Shown here: positions 1 to 11,845 of the stretch, one piece after another
Layout of the letters: each line of letters begins with the position of its first letter
Position numbering within the stretch: position 1 is the first letter of the stretch
NCBI GenBank assembly: GCA_033439295.1
Contig: JAVTLE010000021.1
Coordinates: 3,038,009-3,102,008 of the forward strand
Direction of reading: 5' to 3'
Source: Deuterostichococcus epilithicus
Taxonomy: Eukaryota; Chlorophyta; Trebouxiophyceae; Prasiolales; Stichococcaceae
Length of the DNA stretch: 64,000 nucleotides
Made by a program: the position numbers and the translations under genes
Notes under the pieces: generated by a model
Told to the model about the DNA's origin: nothing
What the model saw: only the letters and a program-made list of their open reading frames with translations
The model's database searches: none

Positions 1-584
1 TAGTCGGCAGGTAGTGCCGCCAGAGCGCGGCAGCGCTGCAGGTTGTGTGTAGCATGCATGGCGTGCAGCAGAGGTTTGCTGTGCATGCAGCTTCCCTCCA
101 CATGTATTGTGTTCTTGTTTCCAAAGTCACACCGATGAAAGGCGGAGCACGAGTCAAAAGCTAGTTTCCACAGTACAACAGCTTCCTGCCTCCAAGATGC
201 AGAATTGCAGCCTGCGGCTGGCTGGCACTCCGGCACCATAGCCCGTCTGCGCGCCAGTGAACTCATCAGAGTCGCTTTCGTGAATGTCGCGGTGGGATGC
301 CTCCCACCAGCAGCTGGTCTTCACCTGCATTCACTGATCCTAGGCGACCTTGGGGCTCTGAGCTGTGGAATCACCGTGCTTCTTTTTGAATTCCTCCAAC
401 AGCAACAATCACGTCTAGGTAGCGCAAGGCGGCTCGAAAGAGGCTTGGCACTTGATCAAGGCGACGCCAAGGGAGCGTCATTCTCAAAGACACCTTGCAT
501 GTCCGCTAGCCAGGTGACACCTCACAAACCATTCAACGCAGTAACGCGACCTCTCTATCGCTGCATCGGTCGTCTGCACCAGCC
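1..584. other. 5' flank of ASCC2, no gene seen
   Basis: No exon with recognisable similarity lies here. A 144-codon open frame at 205-639 has no domain I can name and overlaps the ASCC2 start in another frame. The stretch probably holds the ASCC2 promoter and 5' UTR, or the 3' UTR of a gene beyond the left edge. Confidence 0.4.
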
Positions 585-3500
585 ATGGCATGCCCCTGGC
601 GCTCATCCACCGGCCTCAGCGATGGCCGACTTGCCTTAACTGCCACACCCTGCACCAGTCACATCCTCCAATTTGTCACCAAAAAGCCCCAGACTGCGCA
701 GGACACGGCCTACCTGCCCTTCCTACCGCAAGATGACACCGGCAGCGGCGCAGACCCGGCGGCGGAGGAGGTTGTGCAGCTGATCGGACAGGAGCTGGGG
801 CAGCTGCTGGCGGCGCCCGACGCAGGGTTCTGGGCCACTGTGCGCGGCAACTCCTCGCTGCAGACGTGTCTGGACTCGTACCTCCAGAACTGCAGGCACG
901 AAGTCGGTGGTGGCAGCGGTCGCGGCCTCCGATGCCTCGCATTGGGGTGCCACACTCGTACCCGCTGCCTCACACGACGCCCGTATGACAGCTTGATCCT
1001 TGCTGCAAGCATGTCTTGTCCTGCAAGCCGGATTCCGGGGATACCGTGAGACGCACAGCACAGCATGGTACCAAAGCGTGACACGCCGCGACCGGCTTCC
1101 GGCGTCCTGTTGAGGCGCCAGAGCTTTGAAAGCAATACCATGCCATGCAGGCGGCCACACGATGAGGGCCAGGAGGGGCCCCCCCCGTCAGCTGCGCGGC
1201 AGCTGCTCTCCCGCAATATCTTCATGGTCCTGCTCCGCATGTGAGCCGTACCAAATTCGGCAGAACACTGCACAATGCTGACGATGTATCTATATCTGAT
1301 GGCTTCCCCAGCAATCTGCTGCCATACCCTTTGGCCCGTCTGGATGTGCATCTCAGCCCACCGAATTTGGAGCGGGGCAATGTTCTCTGCTGCAGGGCGC
1401 AAACCGCAGGGCAGCAGCCGGAGAACGGCGTGGCACTCGTGCGCCGCGGGCTGCTGAACGTGCCAAAGCTGCTGGATGTTGCAGTGCTGTATGGCGAGGC
1501 CAACCCTGCCCTGACGCAGCAGCTCATCTACCAGGTCTGCCAACACAGCAGTAGGAGAGCATCACACTGCCGCGCATGATACCAGCGGGTTACGAGAGTA
1601 CAGATGCTGTCGTCCCGCATCCTACTGCATGCCTTGTTTCCTCCTGCTCGAACATCAGGTCCACAATCCGTCTGCGCCGTCGCAGCATGGCAGGCACCGG
1701 TAGCCGCTCCAATGACATGCGCCAGATGCGTGTGTGGTGTGCCGCGCCAGGCCCTTGCGGCGCAGCCGGGGACGGCGTCAGACCTACAGGGCCTGGCGGT
1801 GACCACCCAGCGCAACCTGGCGGACGTATGCGAGACGTGCTGCGGCCGCGTGAAGGGTGCCAAGGCGCTGCCGGCGGAGGTGCTGGAGGGGTTGACAGGT
1901 GCGGACGTGATTCAGGGTTTAGGACAGGCTGCACCGTGCGCGCAGCCGGTCAGCGAGCCAGACAGACTGCAAGGGGGAGCAACGAGGACGTCCGGCGTCG
2001 CTGTCTTTGCTATTTGCGGATGGTCCTCACCGCGTTCCAGACCGTGGGGCCCCGCAGAAGTCATGCTTTGGTGTTGCGGCGAGGTCCCACTCGCCCGGCG
2101 GACAGATGCTGCCGACTCTACGAGCCCATGGCGAGCGGGCTTTGGGGGCCAGCTGCCTGCCGCCGGCGACCTTGTCGGCACTCTGCGGGCCGTACCTCAC
2201 ACGCCTCGCCAAGGCTGGCTTTCCAGACTGCAGATGGCCTGGAGCACTTGGGGGCGTGCGCCTCATGCGGGCGACCTTGCCCGGCCCACGGCAACACGAC
2301 CGCGGTCGAGAGGGGTCGTCCTCGCTTGTTTCCCATGGACATCCTGTCTTTGCCGCAGACGGCGTGGTCTACCTGCGGGACGCATGCCTGACGATGGCGG
2401 CCTTCCTGGCCGCCGCGCCCGCCGCCGCGCCGCTGCTGATGGGCTCGGACGGCGGCCTGCTGGCGGCGCTGGGACCGGTGCACGACGAGCTGGTGCCGGC
2501 GCTGTCGCAGGCGGCCAGGCGGCCAAACACAGCGGAGCGACCGGCGGCTCAGGTGAGGCGCGCCCGCCATGTTGGTAGGGGTTTTGGCGCGGGGTCCCCC
2601 AGGGACATCTGTTGGCTGTGATCGTAGTGCGCAGGCGAGCACCCAGTCTGGGAGGTTCTCATTCACGATTCATCGTGGCGTTTTAAGGTTTGCTGGTTTT
2701 GCAAGCACACCGGCGGTGTGTGCAACAGTCTGGGCGACGCCAAAGCCGCTGCCACGCTCAGTGAGCAGCTTGTTGCCGTCCCAGAAGCTGCGCTCACCGC
2801 CATGCTGTCAGCAGCGAGGTCCTCCGAAACCACCCCATGAATAAACCCTCGTGGTGAAGCTGTTTCCGAACTTAACCCACGGAACCCAGCTGGCCTCGAC
2901 TTTTAAACGTTTCGTAACCCATCATGCTTCACCGTCCTGTGCTTGCAGATGCTGCGGCTGCTGGGCCACCTGCAGCTGGCGGCGCAGCAGGCGGGCGCGC
3001 AGCTGTTGCGGCAGTCCTGCCTTGTGCCGCACGCCCCACTGCCGGGGGGCGGCGCCAGCGGTGTCCCGGCAGCAGTGGACCCAATCGCCCGCGGCGAGCT
3101 GCTGCTCTCCGCACTCATCTCGCTAGGTGAAGGCTTGCTTTGTAAGTTTCGCAGTCGGCTGTTCCCACCTGGCTGACGGGTGCCTGTGCCGCCTGCAGCG
3201 CTTCGATGCACTTTCCGATCGAGGATGCCACCGGCAGAGCCTCGATCATACGGCCGGCTTGCCGGGATGCTGATAATGGCATCTCGTACGTGTGCTCAGC
3301 CTTGTCCCCTATCAACGGCGACTGGGCTTGTTTTAAATGGTGCTTCTTCCGCAAATACTGGGGCCGACCCTGGCTGAGCTTCCATGCACACGGCGCCTGC
3401 ATGCGCATCGCAGGCCAGGGCTCAGGCACCGGCGCCAGCGGCTCGGGCGGCTTCCTGGCGGCAGTCTCCGACCGCCTGCAGCTTCCTGCTGCCATCTCCC

Positions 3501-6500
3501 GCGCGGCGTCAGAGGGCGCCCTGCAGCTGGACGCGGCGCAGCGGGACTACCTATCAGCGCTGCTGGGGTCCCCGCTGCCGGAGCCTGAGGCTGCGGCGGC
3601 GGGCGCTGCAGCTACCTCCCCGTCAGGTGGGCACATGCTGTTGCATGGCGGGCCGCTTGTCTAGCACCATCGCCCACACTCTTGGACACAGGGTGGTGCG
3701 GCCCTCGACACGCTCCAGTCGAGCCCAGTCGGAAGCCGCAAGAGCGCCTGCGGCGGCAGCAATGGCGCATGTGCCAAGCAGCTCACCAGGGGCCCGCACT
3801 GCCCGCGCATCCCATCAAGCAGCACGCTTGCCACGTAAAAAGGCTATATTGACTCACTCATAGAGCTGCGCCCCGTGTGCAGGGGCGGGGCCCAGCAGGA
3901 TGGACGCCCAGCTGGCAGCGCAGATTGCACAGATCCGGGATGTGCTGCCCGACTATGGCAACGGCTTCCTGGCGGCCGCGCTGCAGGTGCGGCGTATTTC
4001 GAGGCTGGCGAGCCAGCTGAACGAGTCGGCTGTGTAAACGACGCGGCTGGTGGCCAAGGCCCTTGCGAGAGCCACCGCACGCGCCGCCCACGGCCTGGCT
4101 GCGGCTCTGACACAACGCACTGTGCTGGGTGCAGCAGTCGGCGCAATCGGCCGAAGCCGAAGTGTCAAGCGATCATGCATGTGCCTTCACAAGCAGCGGC
4201 CCGTGTTTGTGCCCGCGCCGTGAGCTGCATGTCGCGCTTGCCGCACTATGCACTAACGCAATGGGGGTCCGTTCCGTGTAGCACTTTGGGGGACGGCCTG
4301 AGCGTGTGATCGACACGCTGCTGGAGGGGTCGCTGCCGCCGGAGCTGGCTTCACTGGATCCGCACAGCACCGGCGTGCCGAACCCGGGCGCGCCGGCAGC
4401 CGGTGGGGCCAGCACCGCGGGTGCAGCCTTGCCAGGTCCTCTACCCGAGTGCTTAACCCTCAAAGCAATGTGCTGCAGAGCACACGCAACCTGGTTCACG
4501 CTGTACAAAAGCTCGCTTGCTGCCACAGCCGGCTGGAAAACTATCGCCACCCTCTGACCGTCTCGACATATGCCAGCAAGCCTGGGGGTGCGCTTCACAC
4601 GGATGGAAGTCGATCGTGATGCCCTCGGCGTCAGACGCTGCGCGCCATGTGGAATTGATATACATCCTACTGAATAGATTGTACGTTTGCACGTATGCCG
4701 CAGGCGGCATGGCCTCGTGGGAGGGCCTTGCAGCGGACTCCGCCGCGCTGACGGCTGCCGGCGCTCCCGCGTCACGCTCGGCGCCGTCACCCTCGCTGGC
4801 CGCTGCCTCACGGCGGCCCCACAAGGTACACCCCGCTGGCGGTCCTGAGATGTGGTCGTACCCCAGAGTCAGATCAGATCATGCTCTGTTCCCTTCCGCA
4901 TGCTGGACCGCACCCGCTGCGGCACACCCAGCAGACGTCAGATGCGATGGCTTTGCATCCGCACGCCAGCCACGATGCAGCCTGCGAACCCAGTGCCAGC
5001 TCTGCATGTGCTCAGCACCGAGGCAGCTTGTTCATGTTTCCGCGATGCGCAGGCGACAGCGCGTGCGCTGGACCGGCTGGCGGGCGCGGAGCGTGACGCC
5101 ATCCGCGCCGCGGCGGAAGCTGCTCAGGTACCCTGGCAAGCGGTGATCCCCGCCTCGCGATGATCGTACACCCTGTGGCAGCTCGACTGAGCCATCCACC
5201 GAGACTGGATTGAGCAATGCGTCGAGACCTGTGGCACACGAGCACCAGCGAGGTCTGTGTGCAACACTCGTTTGACTCTGGGCGTTTGATCGGACACTGC
5301 AGTGGGAGTACGAAGACGAGTACGACGACTCGTTCGATGCATACGACGGGGGCGGCGCCGCTGACGGGCTGGCCGATGCAGAGGGTGGGTGCCCTGTGAG
5401 CCGCAACACCTCTTGCTGCAGGACCACTTGCCGCCGTCCATCCGCCTAATGGTGTCCGTTCGGTCGCATGCCGTGCAGCTGCGTCTGTGCATATTTTACT
5501 GGTGACTCAGCTCTCTGCATTTGAATTATGATTGCACCCATCTTCACCAATGAGGGGAGCCAAAACCTGGTGCCGTCATGTGCAGGGGACGAGCACGAGG
5601 CCCGGGTGGGGTCGGGCCGCAGCTTCGGTGGCCAGGGACGCGGTTACGGGCCGCCGCCGCCGCGGGGCGTCTTTGGCGGCCGGGGCGGCGGCGGCGCTGC
5701 GCCTGCGTTGGGCGGCCCTCGACCGGCAACGCTGCCGCAGCAGCCCCAGCAGCTGCAGCACCAGGGTCGTGGCGGCGGTCGCGGCCGCAGCGGCCAGCAG
5801 CAGGGCAGGTCCTGGGTCCTGGACGGCAGGATCTACAACTACAAGTGAGTGGCTGCTGGTTGGATCTATCCGGCCGGCGTTCAGGATCGCCTGCCTCCAA
5901 AGGACAGCAATGCTTCCTTTTACGATGGCAGTTTTGAAAAGAAAATCTAAGCCCTAAAGCCTAACCCTCAAAAAGCGTGAAGAGGACCAAGCTGGCCTCG
6001 CAATAGAGGATGTCACTCGGTCGGCTGCTCCACCGCAGGAAGCACAGTTTGGATTCTGTGGCCTTGCAAACCTTCGAGGCCTATGCTGTCGCAGAAAGGA
6101 GGGCGCAACAGAGGTGGCTGGTGGCGCAGAGGCCGCCCAGCGAGCTGCGACAGCCGCCCGTGCGGCGGCTCAGGCTATCCACGGCCTCGGCCCAGGCGGC
6201 AACGTGCCTCTGGCGCCGCAGCAGGGACCGCTGGCGCCGCCGCCGCAGCGCCAGCGACAGCAGCCCGATCTGCAGCAGCAGCAGCAGCAGCAGCAGCGGC
6301 ATCAGGTAGCTGACGGCGCGGCCGACGCAGCCGAGGCTGCAGGCAGGGCAGACGGCGGCAGTCGCATGGGCAGGGATAACGGCGGCGGCGGCGGCGCGGC
6401 TGACGGCAGTAGTGGACGTGGTCGAGGTGGCAGGGGCGGCGGCAGGGGCGGTGCGGGTGATGGTGAGGGAGGCAGCGGCAACCCGCAGCGGGATCATGCA

Positions 6501-6578
6501 AGAAAAGACAAGAACAAGGCGGCGGTCGGGAATCACCACCGCAAAGACCGCGCGGCTCGCAAGACTGGCATGTTCTGA
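585..6578 (+). CDS. ASCC2: ASCC2, activating signal cointegrator 1 complex subunit 2 (CUE-domain protein)
   Basis: Fourteen exons give one closed 850-residue frame: 585-895, 1151-1240, 1396-1534, 1751-1898, 2359-2552, 2949-3126, 3414-3626, 3883-3986, 4282-4435, 4704-4825, 5053-5127, 5303-5384, 5586-5844, 6095-6578. The N-terminal half matches the ASCC3-binding part of human ASCC2 (FWATVRG..LQTCLDSYL, NIFMVLLRM, LLNVPKLLDVAVLYG, DGVVYLRDACLTMAAFL). A ubiquitin-binding CUE domain lies at about residues 435-482 (IRDVLPDYGNGFLAAALQ, PERVIDTLLEG). The acidic YEDEYDDSFDAYD block (about 579-591) and the basic end DKNKAAVGNHHRKDRAARK also match the family. In animals and yeast (Cue3) it works with the ASCC3 helicase in ubiquitin-dependent ribosome splitting and DNA alkylation repair; the same role here is inference. 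Gly/Arg-rich and poly-Gln tracts (8 CAG at 6273-6296) enlarge the C-terminal third. Intron 1 uses a GC donor. The start at 585 has a good context (CCATGG), but an upstream exon cannot be excluded. Confidence 0.93.
2125..2290 (+). repeat. Decayed copies of the 5' edge of ASCC2 exon 5 (inside intron 4)
   Basis: The real exon starts at 2359 after TTTGCCGCAG. A copy at about 2228-2290 (CAGATGGCCTGGAGCACTTG) aligns with its first 45 nt with about 60-70% identity and keeps an upstream AG. A second, weaker copy at 2125-2185 shares the block ending GGCGACCTTG with the first. Spacing is about 125 and 108 bp. Similarity was judged by eye. Confidence 0.55.
5952..5968 (+). repeat. Short telomere-like motif in ASCC2 intron 13
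   Basis: CCCTAAAGCCTAACCCT is two degenerate units of the plant and green-algal telomere repeat CCCTAAA. It is too short to be a telomere remnant on its own; similar motifs occur elsewhere in the window. Confidence 0.5.
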
Positions 6579-7142
6579 TACAGGCTTCGCCTCAGAGAGA
6601 GGACATTCTATGTCGGCAGCAGAGCACAAGTCGAAACACAGCGACAGTGAATGATGCCATTTGCACAGCAGTTGCAGGCAGTCGGTGGTTGTATGGGGAG
6701 CGGCTGAGCATCTAGTTCACTATGACACTGTGAATCGTGCCATTCCGCTCTCCTTCTTCCTTCATGCGATGGACATCGATGCGCCTCGCCTGGTTCAGGC
6801 GGTGGTCTTTGCGGCACCCACTTGGACTAAATCAACATCTCGTTCTGCAGACAACCTGCCACTGCTAGGCTTGAAATGTCTGTGAACGACTGGCAAACGG
6901 CTGCTAGACTGCACTTTCACAAAGCTGTTGCAGAGCAGGCTCAGCGGCATTACATCGTGTACGCTTACATGTTGGTCGCACTAGTTGGGTGGCATTGAGC
7001 AGGTTGAAAGATGTCATGCCTTCTCATAGGTACGGAACAGAAAAACCTGCTACTGTTCAGACCTCTCTTGCCTTCTGGTTGCCGAGAGCGCATCACCCCT
7101 GGGCAACAGCCTCAGGAAACTCAAGGTCCGTGAAGCGCGCAG
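6579..7142. other. Convergent intergenic region between ASCC2 and the 7143 gene
   Basis: It holds the 3' UTRs of two converging genes. TTACA at about 6966 would read TGTAA, the common green-algal polyadenylation signal, for the minus-strand gene about 175 nt past its stop. Nothing else is recognised. Confidence 0.4.
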
Positions 7143-10100
7143 TCAGGATGCCTTGCGGAGGCGTTTCAGGGACAAGCTGCCGCGCGCCGAGCCGCCGCTG
7201 CCCCGCTGCCGCCCCTTGCCNCCGCGCGCCNCANGCGGCGCCACGCAGAACCGCGTGATGCCGCCGCCGCCGCCGCCGCTGCCCTGCGGCTCTCCGGCTG
7301 GCCACTCCTGGCCACCCTCGTCAGCGCGGCGCTCCTCCGCAGCACACCCCGGCTCCGGCCCTGACCTCCGCTCGGCGGCGCTCCCGCTGCCGCGGCCGTC
7401 CGTGGGCTGTCGGGTAGTCAGCGGTGGCCTGCTGCTGCGGCGCGGTTCGCTGGGTGCGCTGCGGCCGGGAGGCGGCGGCATGGCGTCTGGATGGCTTCTG
7501 CCGTCAGGCTGCCGCGCCACATCTGTTGCCGCTCCTGGGCCCGCGTAACTCGGCAGACGCAGGCGCTGCATGCGGCCGCCCAGCTGAGCCGTCGCACTGC
7601 TGATGTCAGCCTGACGGGCGGCAGCGGGGTGAGCATCTCCGCTGCCGACGCCGCCGCCGCGTTGCTGCTGCTGCTGCTGCACCACAGCTGGCTGCCGCGG
7701 CGGCTGCATGGCCACATCGGGAGCCACCGGCTGCTGCACAGGCGGCGCGGGCGCGGGCGGCCGCGGTGCGGCTGGCAGACTGGCCTGCAGCAGCGACCGC
7801 AGCATGCCGAACGCGCCGGACGTGTGGTCCAGCGGCGAAAACAACCCTGCAACATGGAGGGAGCACGAAGTGTCAAAACTCGGTCGGGCACGCAACCACT
7901 GCACTCCACATGGGCATCGGGTGCTGCCAGCCAGGAGAGCCCTTGCCACCTCTGAGAGCACGGCCACCACTGGATGGCTGGAACGATGGATGAGGCAGGG
8001 GTGTATGGTGTGCACACACCCGGGGCGGGCGGCGGCAGCCCTGCCAGCTGGCGCCGTGCCGCCTCCAGCGCCTGCGCCGATGGCTCGCACGGCGGCGGCA
8101 GCGCGCCCACAACAGGCAGCAGCTCCTCAGCTGACGCAATCCTGCAACCGAGCAGCAGATGTTGTTCAGACCGGAGCCTGGTCATCGCCCTGCAACCAAC
8201 CAGATGCCTGGGCTGCATGCTGAGATCCAGCATCTATACGCCAGTGGTGCTCGCTCGAAGCCACGGCTACGCAGACCGCCGCACTGCCAATCGGGCTGAC
8301 CTGCGGACGAGCAGCGCGGCGCAGTCGGCGGCGGGGCGGGCGGCATAGAAGCAGGCGAATGGCGCCGCCGCGTCGGCGCCGACTGCGTCCAGCTCCGCGG
8401 CCGATGACAGCAGCAGCCCCGACGAGCTCTCCCTCAGCACCTGGGCGCATCATGGAGCAGACGCCCCGCTGTGAGTTCCCCGACTCCATGCAGGAACATC
8501 TAGGGTACACACGGGCCATTGAATCAGTCGCTTCGGGTCCCTGGTACCTGGTCGACTCGGGAGCGGGCACTTCCCAATGAGGTCACTTCCCAATGAGGAG
8601 ACTAATGCCCCTGCTGTGACAAATATACACACACACACACCTGGCACAGCGCTGCCATGGCCTCGTCGTTGGCCTCGCCCGCCTCGAAGTCGGACAGCGC
8701 GTCGCCGCCGGGCGCCAGCAGGTGCGGCCGCCCCCACATTAGCCCCTCGCTCAGCTCCTCCACCTGTGGCGAACACGAAGCGGTGCTTGAGGTATCCTGA
8801 CACTAAGTCCCCTGGGCTAAGTTGGACTCAGTATCCCCTGGATGCTTGCAGCAGCTCTGCTGCTGCTGCTGCCCATGTGCCATGCCGCGAGCTCGCCGCC
8901 CCAGTTGAGATGGCTGCGCGGCAGTCGCGCAGCCAGCAGATTGCGATGCACCTGCGCTATCTACACGCTCGGCTCTGTACTGCGTCATGTCCGAACCGGC
9001 AAGTCCCTCCCATCCTCACCTTCCACGATGAAGACGTTTTTATGCTGTTATGTTGTCGCATTGACTGTCTGACTGACGAGCTGCTGCCTGTGCATCAGCG
9101 AAGGCAGGAGCTCGCCGAAGGTCACACCTTGACCTGCCTGACACACCGCAGCACCACGCCGTCTGGCGGCGCTGCCGCTGCCCCGCAGCTGTCGACACTG
9201 TGCACCTCCTGCGGCGGCGCCCGCAGCGGCGGCACCGTCGTGCCAGGCGGGAACGCCAGCCGCGTGCCGGCCCCCAGCCGCACAACGCGCATGTCCGGCA
9301 TGATGTCGCGCTGCTGCAGCACCGCGCCGCTGACGCTGCACAACCCTGCATGCAGGTGCAACTTATTCAAGGCGAGCCGCCCTGCATGCTCGAGAGTCCA
9401 CTTGCACGCTGGCGGCTGCACATACAACTGCGGCCGGATGCCCGAGCGGAATTGTGAGACGGCTGCTATCCCCGCACGTGGCTGCACTGAAGAGGCGCAA
9501 CCTCGACAGGGCTGAGAGGCAACATGGCAGACATGAAGCAGGCAATACCTTTGGCGGCTCCCAGGCCTAGCGCCACCAGCGGCGCCCGGTGACATGCGCA
9601 CTGTTGGTCTACCGCCAGGCTACCCGCCAGCGGCAGCACCTGTGCATCGTGTCACGGGCTGTCCCTTCAACAGTTGAGTCCGAGTGCAGTGAGACCTATC
9701 GCTTCGGTGTGGCACTACAGCTGCGGAGGGGTCCTCAGAAGAGCTTGCAAGTCGATCACCCGCTGTTTTTAATCCCCAGTTGACATCGTGTGACATGATG
9801 CCACACTGTGTTCGCGCAGCAATTCATCGAGCCAGATGCTGGCATCGGTCACCTGGCTGAGGAGGGCGCAATGCAGCAGCGAGGTGGGCAGCGCCAGCGC
9901 GATGCGCCGCGGTGGCGGCAATGCAAAGTCGCGCAGCCACTGCAGCGTCAGCTGCTGCAGCGATGCCGGGTCTGCATGCACCGCACTGGGTGTTGCCACA
10001 TGCACCTGCCGACCAGATTCCCTTGCAGACAGTTGCATTGCCATGCAGGCATCCTTTAGAAATTGCAAAACTTGTGCGAAGGGCAAGGGGAAAGCGCACC

Positions 10101-11254
10101 ATTGGGGATGAAGGCCGCTGTGGCGTTGTCGGCGTCCGCAATGTCCCCAAGGAAGGTGGTGCGCGCTGCATCGCTTATGCCTGAGCCTCCTGCAAGAACG
10201 TAACCTTCTCCTGTAAGGCGCATGCTTGCGGGCTGTCACGAAGGCCAGCGCGGCGGAAGAGGGTCAATGAAGCTTGTGTGGCAGGAAGGGCACACAGCTC
10301 GTGAAGCGTCTGCCGGCTATTTGCAGGCCGAGCTTGGAGGCAGTGTGCATGCACCGCCTTACAGTCGTACACCCCCGAGCTGTCGCACCTGCATCCGCCT
10401 CGGACACCAGAGCCACAAAGTGCAGGCGGATGTCGGAGCGGCCTGCCTCAGCGATGGCCCGCCGAAAGGCTTCGGCATTGAAGCAGTGGCCCAGCAGGCA
10501 CACCGTCGTCTGCAGCTGCGCCGGCAGGCCCTTGCGCCCCGCCAGATGCACCACCAGCGACTTCAGCGCCAGCCCTGAAACCCAAGAACGTTTTACGGTG
10601 CACTCGAGTCGCAGCATTGAGGCCATTGCTGAATGGTGGCACACCATGAGATGCCTGCTGCGATGCGGCACTGCACTCGGCAAGAAGCGGCGCGGAGGCC
10701 TTGCCGAACATGTGATCAGACACGCTTCGATGCCACGGAAAGCTCAACTGCCACGGCGCGTATTATACAATGCTCTCTGCAGAGGACATGGGCTGACTGC
10801 GCGCTGCTCTGACGCCATGCCGTCTCACCAGTCTTCACTGGCTCTGGTGTGCCAGGCGAGGCCGATGCCTGCAGCTTCTGCACCGCAAAATGGAAGTCCC
10901 GAGGGTTGAAGGGGCCCGGCCGCAGAAGCACCTGGTGCGGGCGAAATGCTGGCGTCAGGACAGCAATTGTGGCATGGCACATGCTCCGACATGCATAACC
11001 AATTGGCAAACTTTCAGCTCGCATGTTCGCAGCTCCGCATTCTGAGATGGCAACGAAAACACCTTGAGCTGCACGTCGCGGCCGTTGGGCTGCTTGTGGA
11101 TAGCGCACAGGCCGACATGGAACAGGTCCGCATGGTGCGGCAGCAAGCCATGGAGGGCGGCCAGGTATCCGAAGCTGAGCAGCGCGCTGTCCTGAAGGTG
11201 CTGCACTGACGCTTCCTCTAGGCAGTCTACCAGGATCACGAGCTCCTTGTGCAT
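7143..11254 (-). CDS. Unrecognised multi-exon protein, possible degenerate vWA-like N-terminus and Pro/Gln-rich tail
   Basis: I do not recognise this protein. The start at 11254 (CCACCATGC context) opens exon 1 (11254-11063), beginning MHKELVILVDCLEEAS. In-phase exons follow at 10931-10829, 10574-10389, 10189-10100 and from 10069 down to about 9820. Further coding blocks near 9600-9130, 8960-8880, 8765-8645, 8450-8310 and 8135-8000 lead to a last exon from about 7850 to the stop at 7143. The first 200 residues alternate hydrophobic strands and helices (ELVILVDCLEEAS, LFHVGLCAIHK, QTTVCLLGHCFNAEAF, IRLHFVALVSEA). This recalls a von Willebrand A fold without the metal-binding DxSxS motif, which is inference only. 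The last exon is rich in Pro, Gln, Ser and Arg and looks disordered. Three N bases at 7221-7234 fall in it. Exon borders in the C-terminal half are approximate. Confidence 0.6.
8568..8599 (+). repeat. 16-bp perfect tandem duplication in an intron
   Basis: CACTTCCCAATGAGGT occurs at 8568-8583 and, with one end difference, again at 8584-8599. It lies between coding blocks of the minus-strand gene and looks like a recent tandem duplication. Confidence 0.8.
8627..8641 (+). repeat. (AC)7 microsatellite
   Basis: Seven AC repeats preceded by ATAT, close to a splice donor of the minus-strand gene. Confidence 0.85.
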
Positions 11255-11845
11255 GGTGGACCAGATGCGCTTCTGTTCAGCATGACTGTGCGTCACCGTC
11301 ACCAAAGCGCAAGCGATGGTACCGGTCGTCAAGCCACGAGCTGCGCATCGCAAATCCTGTGATAAGATGATCGTTTGCAATACAAGTCGGTTTCGCTATT
11401 CTCTCGCTCAGCTTGCTGCTGGTTTTCTGCACAGCATGCACAGCAGGGCTTTACTGACTTCGTGCTAGACTGCTAGGTGTGTGTTCGGGCAAGTGGAAGA
11501 TGCCAAGCTTTCAATCCTTCAGAAAGTGCTGCATTTTGCTGTGTTGATTGCAATAACGAAATGCTGAGTCGCTCGTGTTGTCAAATCTAGGAGAAAGGGT
11601 GTGTGTGTAGGAGCACATGCGAAAGGTTCTATCACGGCAGACATTGCCAGAAGTTGTTCTGCGTCACATTCACCGCAAATCCTGCAGTTCTGGCAGGTGG
11701 ATCTCTGCTTTCAAGCACTACGCGATCGACGTGATCCTGTGAAAGTACAGTAGGTGCAGGCATCGTGCGATGCATAGACGAATTCTTTAGCGGTCAGTCG
11801 CGATATATGAGCAGCTCTTGATCCTGTGCAGCTCGGGATAGCGCC
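11255..11845. promoter_or_regulatory. Divergent upstream region between the 11254 gene (-) and TMEM163-like A (+)
   Basis: Two start codons point away from each other across 591 bp, so this stretch must contain both promoters. It is visibly more AT-rich than the flanking exons. I see no convincing TATA box or conserved element. Confidence 0.5.

Noticed and set aside
205-639. 144-codon open frame before ASCC2
   Set aside because: No similarity I can recognise, and it overlaps the better-supported ASCC2 start.
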